Shown here piece by piece: positions 23,400-26,008 of a DNA stretch of 26,008 nucleotides. Location of the stretch: assembly GCA_963606545.1 (NCBI GenBank), contig CAVCYP010000024.1, positions 1 to 26,008 of the forward strand, given 5' to 3'. The notes under the pieces were generated by a model. The model searched no databases. It worked only from the letters and a program-made list of their open reading frames with translations, and was not told the origin of the DNA. How positions within the stretch are numbered: position 1 is the first letter of the stretch; every line of letters starts with the position of its first letter. The translations under genes were made by a program, and so were the position numbers. Origin of the DNA: UBA9732 sp963606545. Its GTDB lineage: Bacteria; Spirochaetota; Spirochaetia; Sphaerochaetales; Sphaerochaetaceae.

Positions 23400-24183
23400 G
23401 GTTAAGAATATCTGTTTTGCTTATCACTCTAAAGCTGTAGGTTCAAAGGCGCAACAAGGACCTCTGGTTCTAAACAATGTCTCCTTTACCCTTAAAGACG
23501 GGGAAATGGTTGCCTTTTTAGGAAAGAATGGCGCTGGGAAAACCACCCTACTTAGAATTATCCCAGGTTTTCTGGCTCCTCTTTCAGGAAGCGTCTTATT
23601 GGATGACGTTCCAGTTCACTCAATGCCACTACAAGAAAAAGCTAAAGTCATAGCCTACATTCCACAGTTTTCACACACAGCCTTTGCCTATACTGTTATG
23701 GAAGAGGTTTTAATGGGAAGATCTCCGTACATCTCCACCTTTGGAAAGCCTTCTAAGGAAGATGAACAACAGGCTAGAGCAGTAATGCAAGATCTTGGAA
23801 TTCTTCATCTTGAAAACCGACCTACAAATGAGATTTCTGGTGGAGAAAGGCAACTAGTTCTCATTGCACGAGCTCTGATGCAAAATGCAAAACTGCTAAT
23901 TCTGGATGAACCTACATCTTTCCTTGATTATTCTAATCAACTTTTAGTTCTTGAAAAGGCAACTGAACTGACAAAGAAAGGTTACTGCTGTCTATACTCT
24001 ACCCACAACCCAGATTTAGCTCTTTCCTACTCATCCCGAGTTCTAGCAATGAAAGATGGACAGGTAGCTTTCTCCATGAAACCAAAGGAGCTTGAAAACA
24101 GTGATGCCTTATCCTCCATTTATGGCAGAAACTTAAGGGTTGAAAGAACCTCTAATGGGAGACTTATATGTGTGCCACAGTAA
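23389..24183 (+). CDS. ABC importer ATPase (FecE/BtuD family)
   Basis: A 264-aa nucleotide-binding subunit. Walker A GKNGAGKT 45-52, Q-loop Gln93 (YIPQ), ABC signature SGGERQ 150-155, Walker B LLILDEP 169-175, and H-switch STHNPD. It has the length and motif order of FecE/BtuD ATPases that pair with FecCD permeases. A short extra insert (AVGSKAQQGP, about 16-25) lengthens the first beta hairpin. It overlaps the permease gene by 11 bp and the following methyltransferase gene by 16 bp, so all three are translated as a unit. Confidence 0.95.
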   Translation: MKLEVKNICFAYHSKAVGSKAQQGPLVLNNVSFTLKDGEMVAFLGKNGAGKTTLLRIIPGFLAPLSGSVLLDDVPVHSMPLQEKAKVIAYIPQFSHTAFAYTVMEEVLMGRSPYISTFGKPSKEDEQQARAVMQDLGILHLENRPTNEISGGERQLVLIARALMQNAKLLILDEPTSFLDYSNQLLVLEKATELTKKGYCCLYSTHNPDLALSYSSRVLAMKDGQVAFSMKPKELENSDALSSIYGRNLRVERTSNGRLICVPQ

Positions 24184-24827
24184 GACAAACTTGGTGGTCT
24201 CCCCAAACTATAGCTTGGTATGTGAGAGCTGCACGAAACTCAGACTTTCATGAAAGATTAGCAAAGAGAATTGCACTGAATTTAAATCCAGATCAAAGCA
24301 TTCTTGAAGTGGGTTGTGGCCTTGGTTACATCACAAAAGAGCTCTCCAGCATGGGTTATAAAATAGAGGGTATAGACCTAGATAAGGAAGCCATTAAAAC
24401 CGGCAAAAAACTACATGGCCTTAATAAAAACTTGTACGTTGATGACTATAAAACCACCAGCAAACGGGCAGATGTTGTCCTTGCTGTATTCTGTGGGAAA
24501 GTTGATGAAGAAGGCCTCACTTTCTTTGAAAAACTTGCCAATAAAAGGATTATCTACGTCATATCAAAACATAAATTTAATAGCCTAAGAAGCGATAAAA
24601 CCAATGAAATTTATGCTTATCTGAGCAATTCAGGCTATCGGTTTTGGCTAGATGAGTTTAAGCTGCGTTTTGACCAGCCGTTTGTGTCCCAAGAAGAGGC
24701 AGCCGATTTTTTTGCACTGCAATACGGAAATGAAGGGCCCAAGTTAAAAAGTTCAAACGGAATTTATCCGCTTGTTTATGAGAATGAAAAAGAGCTGTCA
24801 CTTTTTGTCATAGACTTAAAGAAATGA
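24168..24827 (+). CDS. Class I SAM-dependent methyltransferase inside the importer operon
   Basis: A 219-aa cytoplasmic protein. SAM motif I is ILEVGCGLGY at 45-54, the acidic motif II region is IEGIDLDKEA at 66-75, and DYKTTSKRADVVLAVFCG is motif IV-like. The C-terminal half has an RFWLDEFKLRFDQPFVSQEEAADFF pattern with no catalytic signature I can assign. The N-terminal WWSPQTIAWYVRAA resembles small-molecule methyltransferases such as the UbiG/BioC type. The ATG at 24168 follows GGGAGA at 5-6 nt and overlaps the ATPase gene by 16 bp. Its position between ATPase and binding-protein genes suggests it acts on the imported compound or a related chelator, but that is inference. Confidence 0.88.
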   Translation: MCATVRQTWWSPQTIAWYVRAARNSDFHERLAKRIALNLNPDQSILEVGCGLGYITKELSSMGYKIEGIDLDKEAIKTGKKLHGLNKNLYVDDYKTTSKRADVVLAVFCGKVDEEGLTFFEKLANKRIIYVISKHKFNSLRSDKTNEIYAYLSNSGYRFWLDEFKLRFDQPFVSQEEAADFFALQYGNEGPKLKSSNGIYPLVYENEKELSLFVIDLKK

Positions 24828-24849
24828 CGCTTTATAATAGGAGGAAAAA

Positions 24850-25905
24850 ATGAAAAAGTCATTTGTCAAAGGTCTTTTAACCTTTGCTATGGTGCTTTTA
24901 GTAGCATTCAGTGTTTCTGCTCAGCCGGTTGAAGAACAAGCAACTGTTGCAACAACACAGATTTTTGTAGACGACCTTGGAAGAGAAGTTGAGCTTCCTT
25001 CTGACATTCAGAGAATTGCTCCATCTGGATCAAACGCTCAGGTCATTGTTTATCAGATTTGTCCGGAAAAGCTTTGTGGCCTTGCTGCTTCCCTTTCTGC
25101 AAAGGAACAGGAAATCTATCTTGATTCTCTTGCAGATCTTCCAGCTTTTGGAACTCTCTATGGAAAGAAGAAGAACCTCAATAAAGAGACCGTCATCATG
25201 GCTAACCCAGATGTTTTCATTGACGTAGGCGATATCAAGGGCTCTAAGGAAGACATGGCAGCTGAACTTGATCAGGTTCAGGAAGACATTGGCGTTCCAG
25301 TAATCTTCTTTGAAGCTAACATCTACAACTACGAAAGCGTCTTTGAAAGATTGGGCACACTCCTTGGCTACGAAGAAAGAGGCAAACAGCTTGCAGCCTA
25401 TGCAAAAGAGGCTCGCGAGTTTGCTCTTGAAAACCCAAGAGACGGCAAGACTGTCTACTTCACAAGTTCAGCCGATGGTCTTGAAGCCTACCTTGCAGAA
25501 AAGAGCCACAGTGAAGCTATTTCAGTTGCAGGTGGAAAAAATGTAGTATCTTCAAAGATTGCACAGAGCAATGGAACAGTTTCTCTTGAAACTCTCTATA
25601 CTCTCAATCCTGAGATTATCCTTTGCACCTCTGAAGAAGGTTATAAGACCATCACAACTTCTGCTGAGTGGGCAAACTTGGATGCTGTTAAGAACGGTCA
25701 GGTTTACAAGACTCCTAGCCTTCCACACGGCTTTGTAACAGGCCCACCATGTTCCAACAGAATCATTGGCTTGTTCTGGCTCACCTACATCATGTATCCA
25801 GAAAGAAATGTTGACATTGTGGCAAAGACAATTGAGTTCTACTCACTTTTCTACCACTGCGAGTTAACAGAAGCTCAAGCTAAAGAGATTCTTTACTTAA
25901 ACTAA
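24850..25905 (+). CDS. ABC importer substrate-binding protein (iron/cobalamin/molybdate-class)
   Basis: A 351-aa exported protein with a strong AGGAGG site and a TATAAT just before it (24833-24838) that might be an internal promoter. The signal peptide is residues 1-24 (KK start, hydrophobic core, FSVSA then cleavage) with no lipobox Cys, so it is a soluble periplasmic protein in a diderm. The fold pattern is cluster A-II/class III: IFVDDLGREVELPSDIQRIAPSGSNAQVIVY, then ANPDVFIDVGD, a GKKKNLNKETVI turn, VPVIFFEAN and FERLGTLLGY. The conserved late block TGPPCSNRIIGLFWLTYIMYP includes a Pro-Pro-Cys. Relatives bind ferric chelates, cobalamin or molybdate/tungstate; the ligand is not decidable here. 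Confidence 0.9.
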   Translation: MKKSFVKGLLTFAMVLLVAFSVSAQPVEEQATVATTQIFVDDLGREVELPSDIQRIAPSGSNAQVIVYQICPEKLCGLAASLSAKEQEIYLDSLADLPAFGTLYGKKKNLNKETVIMANPDVFIDVGDIKGSKEDMAAELDQVQEDIGVPVIFFEANIYNYESVFERLGTLLGYEERGKQLAAYAKEAREFALENPRDGKTVYFTSSADGLEAYLAEKSHSEAISVAGGKNVVSSKIAQSNGTVSLETLYTLNPEIILCTSEEGYKTITTSAEWANLDAVKNGQVYKTPSLPHGFVTGPPCSNRIIGLFWLTYIMYPERNVDIVAKTIEFYSLFYHCELTEAQAKEILYLN

Positions 25906-25924
25906 TAATTTAAAATAAAAATTT

Positions 25925-25968
25925 AAGGGCTGTTGCAAACGTCATAAGACTTGGCAGCAGCCCTTTTT
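25925..25968 (+). terminator. Intrinsic terminator of the ABC operon, probably bidirectional
   Basis: GGGCTGTTGC (25927-25936) pairs with GCAGCAGCCC (25954-25963), one G:U pair, with further GTC/GAC pairing in the loop. It is followed by TTTTT. The opposite strand has a weaker T-rich tail, so it could also serve the gene entering from the right. Confidence 0.85.
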
Positions 25969-25974
25969 CTTTAC

Positions 25975-26008
25975 CTATGCTGTTTCTTTCGTTTTGTCAG
26001 AGCCAAGA
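25975..26008 (-). CDS. Possible 3' end of a gene entering from the right
   Basis: On the minus strand the last 34 bases can be read as LGSDKTKETA followed by TAG (25975-25977), then the shared terminator. This is consistent with a convergent gene ending here but far too short to identify. Confidence 0.3.
   Translation of the reverse strand, partial: LGSDKTKETA

Overview
Organism. The window is gene-dense (largest non-coding gap about 200 bp), AT-rich, and carries genes on both strands in short operons. It looks like an anaerobic fermentative, probably gut-associated bacterium. The best guess is a diderm of the Spirochaetota (Treponema-like). The substrate-binding protein at the right end has a signal-peptidase-I type signal with no lipobox cysteine, which suits a periplasm better than a Gram-positive surface. 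An anaerobic Firmicute is the main alternative. No rRNA, tRNA, insertion sequence, phage gene or CRISPR array was seen.

Layout. (1) 1-3313: a truncated sugar-kinase-like gene on the minus strand. Divergent to it is an operon of bifunctional NAD(P)HX repair enzyme (Nnr) and two overlapping genes that look like a split HipA-family kinase. (2) 3305-6155, minus: a translationally coupled trio of GlpA-like FAD oxidoreductase with a C-terminal [2Fe-2S]-type domain, NAD(P)/FAD oxidoreductase, and DUF1667 protein. (3) 6321-9690: a two-helix membrane protein; an AAA+ ATPase of the DUF4143 family behind a promoter containing 33-bp direct repeats; and an SPFH membrane protein paired with a ribbon-helix-helix protein. 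(4) 9828-12026: an APC amino-acid permease and, convergent with it, an HSL-type esterase. (5) 12232-17055: an AzgA-type purine permease, a strong intergenic terminator, adenine deaminase, and on the other strand L-serine dehydratase with a small unknown protein. (6) 17202-20082: two overlapping MATE exporters. (7) 20079-22290, minus: YqeB (an XdhC-YqeB fusion) and YqeC, accessory proteins of selenium-dependent molybdenum hydroxylases. (8) 22416-25905: a FecCD-type ABC importer operon with a SAM methyltransferase gene lodged between the ATPase and the binding-protein genes.

How the genes may work together. Purine permease, adenine deaminase, molybdenum-hydroxylase maturation factors and L-serine dehydratase fit purine uptake and fermentation (adenine to hypoxanthine, hydroxylase oxidation, then glycine/serine to pyruvate). 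The hydroxylase subunits and ring-opening enzymes are not in this window, so this is inference. The divergent FecCD importer may bring in a metal, oxyanion or metal chelate for the hydroxylase cofactor, but its substrate cannot be read from the sequence.

The most unusual points are the repeat array built into the ATPase promoter, the methyltransferase inside the importer operon next to yqeBC, the split HipA-like kinase, the terminator abutting the ade ribosome binding site, and two genes that look leaderless.
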